A stretch of DNA of 64,000 bases from Candidatus Endomicrobiellum incisitermitis (GCA_031275795.1 JAISOG010000039.1:1-64000), one strand, 5' to 3'; shown: positions 8,101 to 16,674, counted from the stretch's first letter. A program made the numbers and translations. Notes: generated from the letters alone by a model not told the origin.

Positions 8101-9028
8101 TTCTTATAGAGCTCTCTATAATTTTTAAAACTAAACTTTCAAAATTACATCCTGCAAAACAACTTGCTTCAGGGATTAGAGATGTTTCTGTCATACCTGG
8201 AATAGTATTATTTTCTAGCACCCATACTTTATCATTTTTATCTACAATCATGTCAACCCTACAAACAGCCTTACATCTAAAAAATTTGTAAATTTGTTCA
8301 GCATAACTTTGAGCTGTATCATAAACTTTTTTGTTCACATTAGCAGGTATTATATGTTTAGACCCACCTTTTTGATATTTTGACTTAAAATCATAAAATT
8401 GTCCTTTAGGAACTATTTCTATAATCGGCAACGATTTTCCATCTAAAACACCAACTGTTATTTCTTTACCTTTTATAAATTTTTCTATAATAATTTCATT
8501 GTCATATTCAAAAGCTTTTTTTGCAGCTTTACTAAACTCTTTAAAATTCTTCACGATTGTAACACCTAAAGCAGAACCACAAGACACAGGCTTTACAACA
8601 ACAGGATAATGTTTTATATCTGGCAAACTTTCAAACTTCTTTAACGCAGTCCAGTGAGGGGTTAATATATTTATACAATTAAAAAGATTTTTTGATATAT
8701 TCTTGTCCATTGAAACAGACGAAGCAAAAACACCACAACCAGTATATGGCACACCCAATATTTCAAGCATGCCTTGTACTGTTCCATCTTCTCCAATTGG
8801 ACCATGCAAAGCAATGTAAGCAATATCAATTTTTTCTTTTTTAACTTTTTCTTCAATATTCCTATTTACATCTATACCACAAACGTTTAATTTCAACTTT
8901 TTCAAAGCTTTTAAAATTGCTTTACCAGATAAAATAGATATTTCCCTTTCACTAGACATCCCACCATATAAGACACCTATTTTTTTATTTTTTAATTCTT
9001 TTTTAATAACTTCATCATTATTTATCAT
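8093..9028 (-). CDS. ddl: D-alanine--D-alanine ligase
   Basis: 311 aa ATP-grasp ligase making D-Ala-D-Ala for peptidoglycan. Visible motifs: GGMSSEREISILSG (18-31), ALHGPIGEDGTVQG, the ATP-binding strand VVVKPVSCGSALGV, and the metal-binding end VLENNTIPGMTETSLIPEA. Normal length for the family. The start overlaps the murB stop by 11 bp and the end overlaps ftsQ, consistent with one polycistronic message. Confidence 0.96.
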   Translation of the reverse strand: MINNDEVIKKELKNKKIGVLYGGMSSEREISILSGKAILKALKKLKLNVCGIDVNRNIEEKVKKEKIDIAYIALHGPIGEDGTVQGMLEILGVPYTGCGVFASSVSMDKNISKNLFNCINILTPHWTALKKFESLPDIKHYPVVVKPVSCGSALGVTIVKNFKEFSKAAKKAFEYDNEIIIEKFIKGKEITVGVLDGKSLPIIEIVPKGQFYDFKSKYQKGGSKHIIPANVNKKVYDTAQSYAEQIYKFFRCKAVCRVDMIVDKNDKVWVLENNTIPGMTETSLIPEASCFAGCNFESLVLKIIESSIRNV

Positions 9029-9929
9029 TTACTATTTTGACCTCTGTTTCAAGAGCTATGCCAAATTTTAACTTTATTGTTTCTTTTATTAAATTTATTA
9101 AAGTTAAAACATCTTTTGAAGTTGCTTGCCCAGTATTTACTATAAAATTTCCATGTTTATCAGAAATTTTTGCACCGCCTACTTGAACTCCTTTTAAATT
9201 AGATTCTTCTATAAGTTTCCCAATACTACATACACTAGGATTCTTGAATATACTACCTACATTAGGCATATCCAAAGGTTGGGTCAGTAATCGGTTCTGA
9301 ATATTTGCATAAATCACGTCTAAACTATCATTTTTTGTATCTTTTTTCAATAAAAACTTAACCCTAGTAATAACACAACTTGCCAAGCTACTTTTTCTAT
9401 AATTAAAACTTATTTGATCCTTACTTAAACATCTTTTTTTTGCATCTTTGTACACCTCAACACTTTCTACAAAAGACCCTATCCACATATTTTTACTTCC
9501 TGCATTCCCATAAACTGCAGCACCTACAGTACCAGGAACACCAGCAACACATTCTAAACCTACTAAATTATTTTTTAAAGCAATATTCAAAACTTGTTGA
9601 ACAGAAGCTCCTGCTCCTGCTAATATTTCTTTTTGACAAACCTCAATATTTTTAAACTCACCTGTTAAAGTAATTATAATACCTCTATACCCATTGTCGG
9701 AAAATAAAACATTACTCCCTTCACCTAAAATCATATACCTATAACTAGAGATATTTTCTAAACAATAAAGAAGAGCTTTTTCATTTGGAATTTCAACAAA
9801 AAAATCTGCATTACCTCCTATTTTAAAAGATGAATGTCTACATAAAGGTTCATTTTTTAAAATTTTACATCCTAATAAAGATAATTCTTGTATTAAATTA
9901 ACGTTAATAACTCTTCTCCCTTTTTCCAA
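9018..9929 (-). CDS. murB: UDP-N-acetylenolpyruvoylglucosamine reductase MurB
   Basis: 303 aa FAD enzyme reducing UDP-GlcNAc-enolpyruvate to UDP-MurNAc. FAD-binding features are HSSFKIGGNADFFVEIP, GEGSNVLFSD and GVPGTVGAAVYGNAG; the catalytic serine is in the motif GSIFKNP. It is a type I/II-like short MurB. The only available start (ATG 9929) lies 37 bp inside murC. This unusually long overlap is kept because no later start codon precedes the conserved core. Confidence 0.95.
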   Translation of the reverse strand: MEKGRRVINVNLIQELSLLGCKILKNEPLCRHSSFKIGGNADFFVEIPNEKALLYCLENISSYRYMILGEGSNVLFSDNGYRGIIITLTGEFKNIEVCQKEILAGAGASVQQVLNIALKNNLVGLECVAGVPGTVGAAVYGNAGSKNMWIGSFVESVEVYKDAKKRCLSKDQISFNYRKSSLASCVITRVKFLLKKDTKNDSLDVIYANIQNRLLTQPLDMPNVGSIFKNPSVCSIGKLIEESNLKGVQVGGAKISDKHGNFIVNTGQATSKDVLTLINLIKETIKLKFGIALETEVKIVNDK

Positions 9930-11245
9930 ACATCACCAGCGCCTAAAGTAAGTACTATGTCTCCAAAAGAAAGACTTTTTGATAATGTTTTTATATCGAT
10001 AAATTTGTCCGCTATAGACTTATTTTTTAAAAGACTATTTAAAACAAGTTCCGCATTTACACCATCTATAGTTTTCTCTCCAGCAGAATAAATATCTAAA
10101 ACTTTAACTATATCTGCATACTTAAAACTTTTACCAAACTCATCAAAAAGATTTTTTGTTCTTGTGTATCTATGAGGTTGAAATAAAACTATCAGTTTCC
10201 TTTTTGGCCAAAAATGTTTAATAGCTTTTAATGTAGCTTTAACTTCAGTCGGATGGTGACCATAATCATCAATAACCATAATGCCATTTTTTTCACCTTT
10301 AATTTCTAAACGTCTTCCAATCCCACCAAAACTACTTATAGCTTTAGTAATTAAAGCAAAAGGAATACCTAACCAAACACCTACACCTATTGCAGCTAAA
10401 GAATTTAACACATTGTGCTCACCAGGAACTTTTATATACACATTGCCAAGTTTTTTATTCATATAAAAAACATCAAAACTTGTACACGTTTCTAAAACTT
10501 TTATATTTGTTGCCTTAATGTCAGGAGACCCCCTAAGTCCGTAAGTTATGTACTTTCTTTTAATCTTACACATTATCTCCTTTATAGCATTATCATCAGA
10601 ACATATAATTGCTGCACCATAAAAAGGAATAGAATTAATATGATTAATAAAAGCTTCTTTAAGAGCGGCCATACTACCATAATAGTCTAAATGGTCATTA
10701 TCTATGTTTGTTACCACCGTGACCACAGGAGAAAGTTTTAAAAAAGAACCGTCAGATTCATCTGCTTCTACAACAATATAAGCCCCTTTACCAAGTCTTG
10801 CACTAGTATTAAGGTTTTTAAGTCTTCCACCTATAACTATTGTCGGGTCTAAACCACCTTCAGATAGCACAAGAGACGTAAGTGATGTTGTTGTTGTTTT
10901 TCCATGAGTCCCAGCTATAGTTACTGCGTGTTTTAACCTTGCAAGTTCTGCAAGCATTTCTACACGAGGGATAATTGGAATTTTATTTTTTAATGCTGCA
11001 TCAACTTCTGGATTATCTCTATCTATTGCAGTAGATGTCACCACAACGTCAACACTAGTTACATTTTCTCCATTATGACCTATATAAACTTTTGCTCCAA
11101 TTTCTTCAAGATGGTCTGTAATATTTGTCTTTTTTAAATCTGAACCAGAAACAATGTGTCCCAAATTTATAAGAACCTCAGCAATGCCAGACATGCCAGA
11201 ACCACCAATACCAACAAAATGTATTTTATAGCAATCTTTTAACAT
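9893..11245 (-). CDS. murC: UDP-N-acetylmuramate--L-alanine ligase MurC
   Basis: 450 aa Mur ligase adding L-Ala to UDP-MurNAc. The N-terminal Rossmann motif is FVGIGGSGMSG, the ATP loop GTHGKTTTT, the central motif EADESDGSF and the Mur ligase C-domain signature DDYGHHPTEV. It is the first visible gene of the dcw operon here; murD, ftsW and murG, which usually come before it, are not in this window. The spacer to queF is only about 50 bp, so read-through from the queF promoter is possible. Confidence 0.97.
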   Translation of the reverse strand: MLKDCYKIHFVGIGGSGMSGIAEVLINLGHIVSGSDLKKTNITDHLEEIGAKVYIGHNGENVTSVDVVVTSTAIDRDNPEVDAALKNKIPIIPRVEMLAELARLKHAVTIAGTHGKTTTTSLTSLVLSEGGLDPTIVIGGRLKNLNTSARLGKGAYIVVEADESDGSFLKLSPVVTVVTNIDNDHLDYYGSMAALKEAFINHINSIPFYGAAIICSDDNAIKEIMCKIKRKYITYGLRGSPDIKATNIKVLETCTSFDVFYMNKKLGNVYIKVPGEHNVLNSLAAIGVGVWLGIPFALITKAISSFGGIGRRLEIKGEKNGIMVIDDYGHHPTEVKATLKAIKHFWPKRKLIVLFQPHRYTRTKNLFDEFGKSFKYADIVKVLDIYSAGEKTIDGVNAELVLNSLLKNKSIADKFIDIKTLSKSLSFGDIVLTLGAGDVWKKGEELLTLI

Positions 11246-11297
11246 CTATTTTCCCTTAAACTCAATGTAAATAGTGAAACTAATACAAAAAATAAAA

Positions 11298-11675
11298 TTA
11301 TTTTTTTATATATTCTGCGTTAACAGTTGTAGTAAACCCACCTCTTGTTCCAAACTCCATATCTATAGACATTTCTTTAGGTTTTAATATACCTATCAAG
11401 TCACCTAAAATATTGTTTACTGCGCTCTCATGTACTATTCCAACCATTCTATAGGATTGTAAATACATTTTTAACGACTTAAGTTCTATAACAGTCTCAT
11501 TGGGAACATAATTTATAACTATATATGCAAAATCAGGAAGACCAGTCCAAGGGCAAAGACAAGTAAATTCTTCAGATTCTATACAAACATTGATATTTTT
11601 CCCGACAAATTCATATGGTATAACTTCAAGTAAAGATGGCGTAACTTTGTCAAAGACCGGTAGCTTCTTTTCCAT
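11298..11675 (-). CDS. queF: NADPH-dependent preQ0 reductase QueF (type I)
   Basis: 125 aa, the short unimodular QueF that reduces 7-cyano-7-deazaguanine to preQ1 in queuosine synthesis. The catalytic cysteine lies in EFTCLCPWTGLPDFA (about 34-48). The NADPH motif reads ELKSLKMYLQSYR and the C-terminal HESAVNNI is present. AAGGAG sits upstream of the ATG. No other queuosine gene is in the window. A promoter overlapped by a perfect 22-bp palindrome precedes it. Confidence 0.95.
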   Translation of the reverse strand: MEKKLPVFDKVTPSLLEVIPYEFVGKNINVCIESEEFTCLCPWTGLPDFAYIVINYVPNETVIELKSLKMYLQSYRMVGIVHESAVNNILGDLIGILKPKEMSIDMEFGTRGGFTTTVNAEYIKK

Positions 11676-11704
11676 ATAAACTCCTTAACTTTATCTTTAT
11701 CAAT

Positions 11705-11735
11705 ATTTTATACTTTTGTATAAATTTATACAAAA
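11705..11735 (-). promoter_or_regulatory. queF promoter with palindromic operator candidate
   Basis: On the minus strand TTGTAT (11733-11728) and TAAAAT (11710-11705) are 17 bp apart. A perfect 22-bp palindrome with half-site TTTTGTATAAA covers 11714-11735, that is, the -35 box and most of the spacer, where a repressor would sit. No preQ1 riboswitch consensus is recognisable in the 30-nt leader. A protein-binding role is inferred. Confidence 0.55.
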
Positions 11736-11772
11736 AAATACGCCAACATTAATTATGTTGGCGTATTTTCTA
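11735..11772 (-). terminator. Rho-independent terminator after the OPA transporter
   Basis: Stem CGCCAACAT / ATGTTGGCG with flanking A/T pairing extends to about 14 bp around a 5-nt loop. On the minus strand it is followed by a run of seven T. It lies 7 bp after the transporter stop codon and just upstream of the queF promoter. Confidence 0.85.
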
Positions 11773-11778
11773 CAAAAT

Positions 11779-13065
11779 TTATTCAGTTTCAAGACTATCA
11801 TAACCTGTAGCTTTTGCTTTCCATGCAAAAGAAAGCACTATAGCACCAACCAGTCCCACGAAAATCATTAAACCAATAGAAGTCCTCCAACCAAACTTAT
11901 CTGTAACTAAACCAAATAAAACACCACTTATAATAGTAGCACCATACCCCCAAATACCAACAAAACCATTTGCTACTGCTGCAGCACGTTTTGTAGCTAT
12001 GTTAGATACAGCAACAAGTATTAAAGACTGCGTTCCATAAATACAAAAACCAGCCGCTATCAAACATAGTAGAGAAACTAATACTGACGCACTAATTGTG
12101 TTCCAAAATAAAAATATAAAAAAAGATGCAAGAGTCATAGCAATTGCACAAACACGAGGCCCTTTACCACTAAAATATTTATCCGTAATCCATCCACAAA
12201 AAATAATACCTATTGCACCTGATATTTCAAAAGCTGCAACCATCCATCCTGCATGGGATAGATGCATACCTTTCCACTCTTTCAACAGTGTCGGACCCCA
12301 ATCTAGTATTGCAAATCTTAAAACATAAACAAACAAATTTGATACAGCAATAATCCAAATGTATGGATTTCTAAACACTTGCTTTTTTACAAATTTTCTA
12401 TATTCAGCAGACTGTTCTTTTTTATCTTGAAATTTTTTATAATTTTCACCAACTGCAATTTCAGGAAGTCCTACAGAACTCGGAGTATCATAAATAAGAA
12501 ACCATAACACTACTGCAGTAACAATTGCAATAACAGAAGGAACAAAAAACAGATTCCTCCAACCTAAAGTAGCTAAATATCCACCAAATAGTAGGATAGC
12601 TACAGCTCCAAAGCAATGTGATGTGTTCCACCACGACATTTTCGTTGCAAGCTCTTCAGGAACAATCCAATGAGGCAAAAGTCTAGCATTTGGAGGCCAA
12701 CCCATTCCTTGAGCCCAACCATGAATAACCCATATTATACCCATAACAAAAACTGTAGAACTAAAACCAAAGATAAAGTTACACACTGCACAAATAATAA
12801 GACCACAAGCAATAAAATTACGAGCCATAAATTTGTGAACAATAAAACCATTTGCAAATCTTGATATGCCGTATACTATTCCGTGCAAAGTTAAAAATAT
12901 GCCAAGCTGAGCTTTAGATATCCCTAAATCTGTCTGCATTCCAGGCATAGCCATAGCAATATTTTTACGCATAACAAAAAATACAGCATAAGCAGCCCAA
13001 GTTGATATCATAGTACGGATTTGCCAATACTTAAATTTCTTTGCTACTTCAGATGTTGAAAACAT
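11779..13065 (-). CDS. MFS transporter of the OPA family (sugar-phosphate / glycerol-3-phosphate:phosphate antiporter, UhpC/GlpT type)
   Basis: 428 aa with 12 hydrophobic segments. OPA hallmarks are the N-terminal YAVFFVMRKNIAMAMPGM, the motif HGIVYGISRFANGF, the WVIHGWAQGMGWPP stretch in helix 5 and the conserved WWNTSH after it. Family members exchange hexose phosphates or glycerol-3-phosphate for inorganic phosphate. In an Endomicrobium-like symbiont, uptake of host sugar phosphate would be a main carbon route; that is inference. The gene is monocistronic, with its own terminator downstream. The AT-rich 250 bp upstream carries short tandem repeats. Confidence 0.85.
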   Translation of the reverse strand: MFSTSEVAKKFKYWQIRTMISTWAAYAVFFVMRKNIAMAMPGMQTDLGISKAQLGIFLTLHGIVYGISRFANGFIVHKFMARNFIACGLIICAVCNFIFGFSSTVFVMGIIWVIHGWAQGMGWPPNARLLPHWIVPEELATKMSWWNTSHCFGAVAILLFGGYLATLGWRNLFFVPSVIAIVTAVVLWFLIYDTPSSVGLPEIAVGENYKKFQDKKEQSAEYRKFVKKQVFRNPYIWIIAVSNLFVYVLRFAILDWGPTLLKEWKGMHLSHAGWMVAAFEISGAIGIIFCGWITDKYFSGKGPRVCAIAMTLASFFIFLFWNTISASVLVSLLCLIAAGFCIYGTQSLILVAVSNIATKRAAAVANGFVGIWGYGATIISGVLFGLVTDKFGWRTSIGLMIFVGLVGAIVLSFAWKAKATGYDSLETE

Positions 13066-13333
13066 TTGCTTTACCCCATCTTTATAATTTTAATAGCTAT
13101 GCATCAGTAATTCTATATTAATCGTATCATTTTAATTTGATTATCTAAGCATAAAAAAACAAGAATTTGTGAAATTTTTGTGAAATCTTTGAAATTTCTT
13201 GTAAATTTATCGAAATTTATCGAAATTTATCGAAATTTTTTGCATTAGTTTTCTAAAAAAGACTAGCCTATAGATGTGAAATTGTAAAGTGAAATGTAGG
13301 AGGCAACATAATGTTTTTAATTAAACTATAAAA
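13066..13333. other. Non-coding upstream region of the transporter
   Basis: Contains the tandem repeat at 13202-13238, variants of GAAATTT before it, and on the plus strand a strong AGGAGG followed by a six-codon frame (13312-13332) that runs into the antisense side of tRNA-Arg. No larger gene is present. Confidence 0.4.
13202..13238. repeat. Short tandem repeat, unit of about 10 bp
   Basis: Three consecutive copies of the unit AAATTTATCG followed by a partial AAATTTTTT, preceded by looser GAAATTT and GAAATCT variants from about 13169. It lies 140-170 bp upstream of the transporter start. It may be slippage-prone DNA or a regulator-binding array; nothing decides between them. Confidence 0.6.
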
Positions 13334-13407
13334 CGCCCTGAAGAGGAGTTGAACCTCCAACCTTATCCTTAGGACGGATCTGCTCTATCCAATTGAGCTA
13401 TCAGGGC
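13334..13407 (-). tRNA. tRNA-Arg (anticodon CCT)
   Basis: 74 nt with acceptor GCCCTGA/TCAGGGC, D-stem GCTC/GAGC, anticodon loop GTCCTAA with CCT, and T-arm GGAGG-TTCAACT-CCTCT. G73 discriminator; the 3' CCA is not encoded. The 27-43 pair is a G-A mismatch. It would read the rare AGG codon. Confidence 0.85.
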
Positions 13408-13430
13408 ATAACAATTTTGTCCGCTTCAAT

Positions 13431-13504
13431 TCGGGGCGACTGGACTTGAACCAGCGACCTCACGGTCCCGAACCGTGTGCTCTAGCCAACTGAGCCACGC
13501 CCCG
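13431..13504 (-). tRNA. tRNA-Pro (anticodon CGG)
   Basis: 74 nt with acceptor CGGGGCG/CGCCCCG, anticodon stem CACGG/CCGTG and loop TTCGGGA with anticodon CGG. A73 as usual for tRNA-Pro; CCA not encoded. It lies 23 bp before tRNA-Arg in the same direction, so the two are probably co-transcribed, perhaps with panD upstream. Confidence 0.92.
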
Positions 13505-13545
13505 ATAAATAAAAAAACATAAAACTTAAATTCTTATACCTTCAC

Positions 13546-13893
13546 TTAAATATTACTTTTCTCTATAATCTTATTGTTCTGATCTACAAAAACAATTTTA
13601 GGTTCAATAGGCTTATCTGAAAGAGTAAAACCCATAATTATTACTTCCTCACCTTTTTTTATTAAGTGAGCTGCCGCACCATTTGAACATATAACACCAG
13701 AACCTGGCTTGCCCGGTATTACATAAGTTTCAAGTCTAGCCCCAGAAGTATTAGAAACCACTAAAACTTTTTCACCTATCCAAAAACCAGCTTTATCACA
13801 AAGCTCTGTGTCTATTGTTATACTTCCTTTATAGTTTAAATTGGCTTCTGTTACAGTAGCCTTAAATATTTTTGAACTTAAAACAAATTTCAT
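13546..13893 (-). CDS. panD: Aspartate 1-decarboxylase PanD
   Basis: 115 aa pyruvoyl enzyme converting aspartate to beta-alanine for pantothenate and CoA. The self-cleavage site Tyr-Lys-Gly23-Ser24 is present (YKGSITID). Catalytic features further on include YVIPGKPGSGVICSNGAAAHL, with the family's NGAAA motif. Normal length, and GGAGG lies before the ATG. No panB or panC is nearby. It is followed by tRNA-Pro and tRNA-Arg on the same strand. Confidence 0.95.
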   Translation of the reverse strand: MKFVLSSKIFKATVTEANLNYKGSITIDTELCDKAGFWIGEKVLVVSNTSGARLETYVIPGKPGSGVICSNGAAAHLIKKGEEVIIMGFTLSDKPIEPKIVFVDQNNKIIEKSNI

Positions 13894-13926
13894 TACAACC
13901 TCCTTAAAACTATTATGTTGTCATTA

Positions 13927-14398
13927 TTACAACTCTTTGAGGAAAGGAATTTCTATATTCTCTTCATTAAACTTTTTATAAATATTTTTCAAAACTTCAC
14001 TTTGAAGTGACACTTTAGAATATACATCTTTTACAACTTTTTCAATATGCTCTAAATCACTTCCATAAGCAATTCCACAATCTACTCTAGCACTAACTTC
14101 TGCTTTTTGAATAAGACCTACAAAAATTACTACAAACCTTATTATATTTGCACCAATTTTTCATGAACTGACTTTTTAAGGAACCTCAAAATAAGTGATG
14201 CAATTAAAAGAACTATCGAAAATGCAAATAATATGTAAAATATTTTAAAAAAATTGTGTGTTTAGTATTTAGTGGAGAAATTATAAATGCAAAGTACACA
14301 GCTGCAAGCAAAAACCAAAAATATATATACTTTATAAACAACTATTCTAAACTTCTCTAAAATCTTTTTGATAAAACTAATAACATATTTTCTATCAT
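13927..14398 (-). pseudogene. MscS-family mechanosensitive channel, degraded
   Basis: Conceptual translation gives a start MIENMLLVLSKRF then a stop, a membrane segment WFLLAAVYFAFIISP, a frame change, a second hydrophobic helix (IVLLIASLILRFLKK) and an MscS-type C-terminal domain: VDCGIAYGSDLEHIEKVV ending NEENIEIPFLKEL and TAA at 13929-13927. The conserved pore helix and the beta domain between the last helix and VDCGIAYG are missing, so an internal deletion accompanies the stop and frameshift. The loss of a small osmotic-shock channel fits life inside a host cell (inference). Confidence 0.75.
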
Positions 14399-14402
14399 AT
14401 TT

Positions 14403-14756
14403 TTACCTCTTAGGGTTTTCAGCTTCTTCTTGGCACTTAATGCAATATCTTGTCCAAGGTATAGCATTTAATCTTTCTAAAAGTATAGCACTATTACAAG
14501 ACTCACAAAGACCATAACCACATTTTTCTATTTTTACTAAAGCGTCGTTTATAGCATTTAAAGTTATCCTGTCATTTGCGGCAAGCTCAAAAAACATTTC
14601 TTTTTCACTATTTTGAGTAGCAGTGTCTATTTCATCACCAATGTTCACATCTAAGTCACTCTTAAGTTCTCTTTGAACATTATTTGTCTTGTTTAAAAAC
14701 TCTGTTTTTTTTTGTATTAAAATTTTTTTAAAATTTGCTAAATCTTTTTTGTTCAT
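14403..14756 (-). CDS. DksA/TraR family C4 zinc-finger protein
   Basis: 117 aa. An N-terminal helical region rich in Lys is followed by a C-terminal zinc finger with Cys84, Cys87, Cys105 and Cys108 (CESC...CIKC). The coiled-coil acidic tip of true DksA (D-x-x-D-x-A) corresponds to GDEIDTATQNS. Such proteins bind the RNA polymerase secondary channel and adjust transcription of rRNA and stress genes, often with ppGpp. It lies 11 bp after speA and may be co-transcribed with it. Confidence 0.85.
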   Translation of the reverse strand: MNKKDLANFKKILIQKKTEFLNKTNNVQRELKSDLDVNIGDEIDTATQNSEKEMFFELAANDRITLNAINDALVKIEKCGYGLCESCNSAILLERLNAIPWTRYCIKCQEEAENPKR

Positions 14757-14767
14757 AATTTCTCCAT

Positions 14768-16249
14768 TTAATTTGTAAAAACTTTAACCATTCTTAACTT
14801 TTCTGTCTCTTGCCCGCTAATTCTTATATCTTTCGAAGACATATCTATAAGATAATCGCATATCTCTTTTGTAATTCGCTCTCCAGGAATTAGTACTGGT
14901 ATACCCGGGGGGTACGGAGTAAGCGTCTGCGCAGCAACATGACCAACAGCTTTCTTTAAACTAACTTTCTTTGTGTTATTTGAAAGAAACACTTCCCTAG
15001 GTCTCATAACCATTTCTGTAGCAAGAGATGGAATTTTTAGCACCCAATTTTTTTGTTTACCGTGATAATTTTTATCTATACTTTCAAGAGCTCTTACAAA
15101 AACTTCCACATCCTCTTTAGTTGACCCTTCCCCCATAATAGCTACTAAATTAAACAGATCTGCATAATCAAGCTGAATATTATACTCTTTAGCAAGTATT
15201 TCTTCTATTTCATACCCTGAAAGCCCAGTTTTAGTTACGTTCACTGTAAGCTTTGTTTCATCCACGTCAAAACCTAAATCTTGCATTTCTTTGCGGGTGA
15301 AACATCTCATAGAAGGAATATTGTCATTTATATACATTCTCCCCCATCTTGCAGCTTTTATAACTTTATCAAAATTTTCCTTCCCATGCAAAAACACTTG
15401 TCTTCTTGATAAGTCAAGACTTGCAAGTGTCAAATAGTTTGGACTTGTAGTTTGTAGCATCGAAACTATCTTTTTTACTCTGTTTATATCAATAAGTTTA
15501 GAATTAAAATGAAGGACAGATCCTTGGGACATAGCAGATAAAATTTTATGAGTAGACTGCACACACAAATCCGCACCAGAATCAACAGCAGACTCAGGCA
15601 AATTGTTGTTAAAGTGTAAATGCGCACCATGAGCTTCATCTACAAGAACAATTTTACCTCTTTTATGGCACAAATCTACAATTTTTCTTAAATTAGTAAC
15701 TATACCATTATATGTCGGGCTTGTAACAAAAACTGCTTTTGATTCAGGGTATTTGTCTAAAGCTTCTTTTATTTGGTCATAAGTTGCACTAAAAATTAAA
15801 TCCAAATTTTGATCTATCTTAGGCTGTATCCAAATAGGCCACACTCCAGACATTACAATACCTGCCATTATAGACTTATGAGAACTTCTTGAAACTATTA
15901 TCGAATCTCCAGAATCGCAAGCAGAAAGAAACATCGCCATATTGCCAACAGAAGTTCCATTTACTAGAAACAGAGAATGTTTTACTCCATAAGCTTCAGA
16001 CATAAGTTCTTGAGCTTTTTTTATAGGACCAACAGGATCATGTAAAGAGTCCACTTCGTCAAAAACGGTAACATCAAACTTAAAAACTTCTTCTCCAACA
16101 TAATTTTTTAAGTTTTCGTCTATACTCCTTCCATTTTTGTGACCTGGACAATGAAAAGACGTAACATCTCTTTTGGCATGAGCTAACAAAATGTCAAATA
16201 GAGGAGTTTTAGACTGTTTTGCTATGTTAAAGTTTAATGCTTTTTTCAT
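14768..16249 (-). CDS. speA: Orn/Lys/Arg decarboxylase family protein (arginine decarboxylase SpeA type)
   Basis: 493 aa from the ATG at 16249. An in-frame extension to 16312 would run through tRNA-Val and is not used. PLP fold type I: HCPGHKNG near the N-terminus, NGTSVGNMA (substrate and phosphate binding), VDEAHGAH with the PLP-ring aspartate near residue 204, and the Schiff-base lysine near 235 in QSTHKILSA. Near the end comes the family motif TPYPPGIPVLIPGE. Length and architecture match the Bacillus-type SpeA, which makes agmatine for polyamines. Specificity between Arg and Lys cannot be fixed from sequence alone. Confidence 0.85.
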   Translation of the reverse strand: MKKALNFNIAKQSKTPLFDILLAHAKRDVTSFHCPGHKNGRSIDENLKNYVGEEVFKFDVTVFDEVDSLHDPVGPIKKAQELMSEAYGVKHSLFLVNGTSVGNMAMFLSACDSGDSIIVSRSSHKSIMAGIVMSGVWPIWIQPKIDQNLDLIFSATYDQIKEALDKYPESKAVFVTSPTYNGIVTNLRKIVDLCHKRGKIVLVDEAHGAHLHFNNNLPESAVDSGADLCVQSTHKILSAMSQGSVLHFNSKLIDINRVKKIVSMLQTTSPNYLTLASLDLSRRQVFLHGKENFDKVIKAARWGRMYINDNIPSMRCFTRKEMQDLGFDVDETKLTVNVTKTGLSGYEIEEILAKEYNIQLDYADLFNLVAIMGEGSTKEDVEVFVRALESIDKNYHGKQKNWVLKIPSLATEMVMRPREVFLSNNTKKVSLKKAVGHVAAQTLTPYPPGIPVLIPGERITKEICDYLIDMSSKDIRISGQETEKLRMVKVFTN

Positions 16250-16270
16250 TATGCTGCCTACCTTCAAACA

Positions 16271-16344
16271 TGCCCGGTAGAAGACTCGAACTTCTGACCC
16301 CTTCCATGTCAAGGAAGTACTCTAACCAACTGAGCTAACCGGGC
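16271..16344 (-). tRNA. tRNA-Val (anticodon GAC)
   Basis: 74 nt with acceptor GCCCGGT/ACCGGGC, D-stem GCTC/GAGT, perfect anticodon stem CTTCC/GGAAG with loop TTGACAT, and T-arm AGAAG-TTCGAGT-CTTCT. A73; CCA not encoded. It sits 21 bp upstream of speA, so a shared transcript is likely. Confidence 0.93.
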
Positions 16345-16442
16345 AATATTTGATTTACTATAAAGAGTGCCAGTCTCATATTGACAATAAATAACAGTTT
16401 TACAAATAATTTTCTTACTGTTTGGGACCACATCACTAAAAA

Positions 16443-16514
16443 AGGTGCGGGCCGGACTCGAACCGGCGAATAACAGTTTTGCAGACTGCTCCCTTACCGC
16501 TTGGGTACCGCACC
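16443..16514 (-). tRNA. tRNA-Cys (anticodon GCA)
   Basis: 72 nt with acceptor GGTGCGG/CCGCACC, short D-stem CCC/GGG, anticodon stem GCAGT/ACTGT, loop CTGCAAA and T-arm GCCGG-TTCGAGT-CCGGC. The discriminator is U, the cysteine identity base. CCA not encoded. It lies upstream of tRNA-Val on the same strand behind its own promoter. Confidence 0.93.
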
Positions 16515-16543
16515 ATATCCATATATAAAATAGATGAGGTTTG

Positions 16544-16572
16544 AATATATAAAAATTAAACCTGTCAGTCAA
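16544..16572 (-). promoter_or_regulatory. Promoter of tRNA-Cys (and tRNA-Val, speA)
   Basis: On the minus strand TTGACT (16572-16567) and TATATT (16549-16544) are 17 bp apart. The -10 box ends 30 bp before the tRNA-Cys 5' end. It is the only good match upstream of this tRNA pair. Confidence 0.65.
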
Positions 16573-16674
16573 TGTCACTAAGTCGTCAACTCACTATAAT
16601 AAATACATAACAACAAACTATTTGAACAACCATAATTTTGAGCCAAATTACATCACTTGCGTTTAAGACTATAA

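Noticed and set aside
13312..13332. AGGAGG followed by a six-codon plus-strand frame (MFLIKL)
   Set aside because: The ribosome site is strong, but the frame ends before the antisense tRNA and has no downstream gene on this strand; a leader peptide cannot be supported.
16250..16312. N-terminal extension of the arginine decarboxylase
   Set aside because: The extra 21 codons lie over tRNA-Val and are not conserved; the ATG at 16249 fits the family start.
16309..16578. 89-codon minus-strand frame ending RLAQLVRVLP
   Set aside because: It runs through tRNA-Cys and into tRNA-Val; such endings are a known artefact of reading tRNA sequence as protein.
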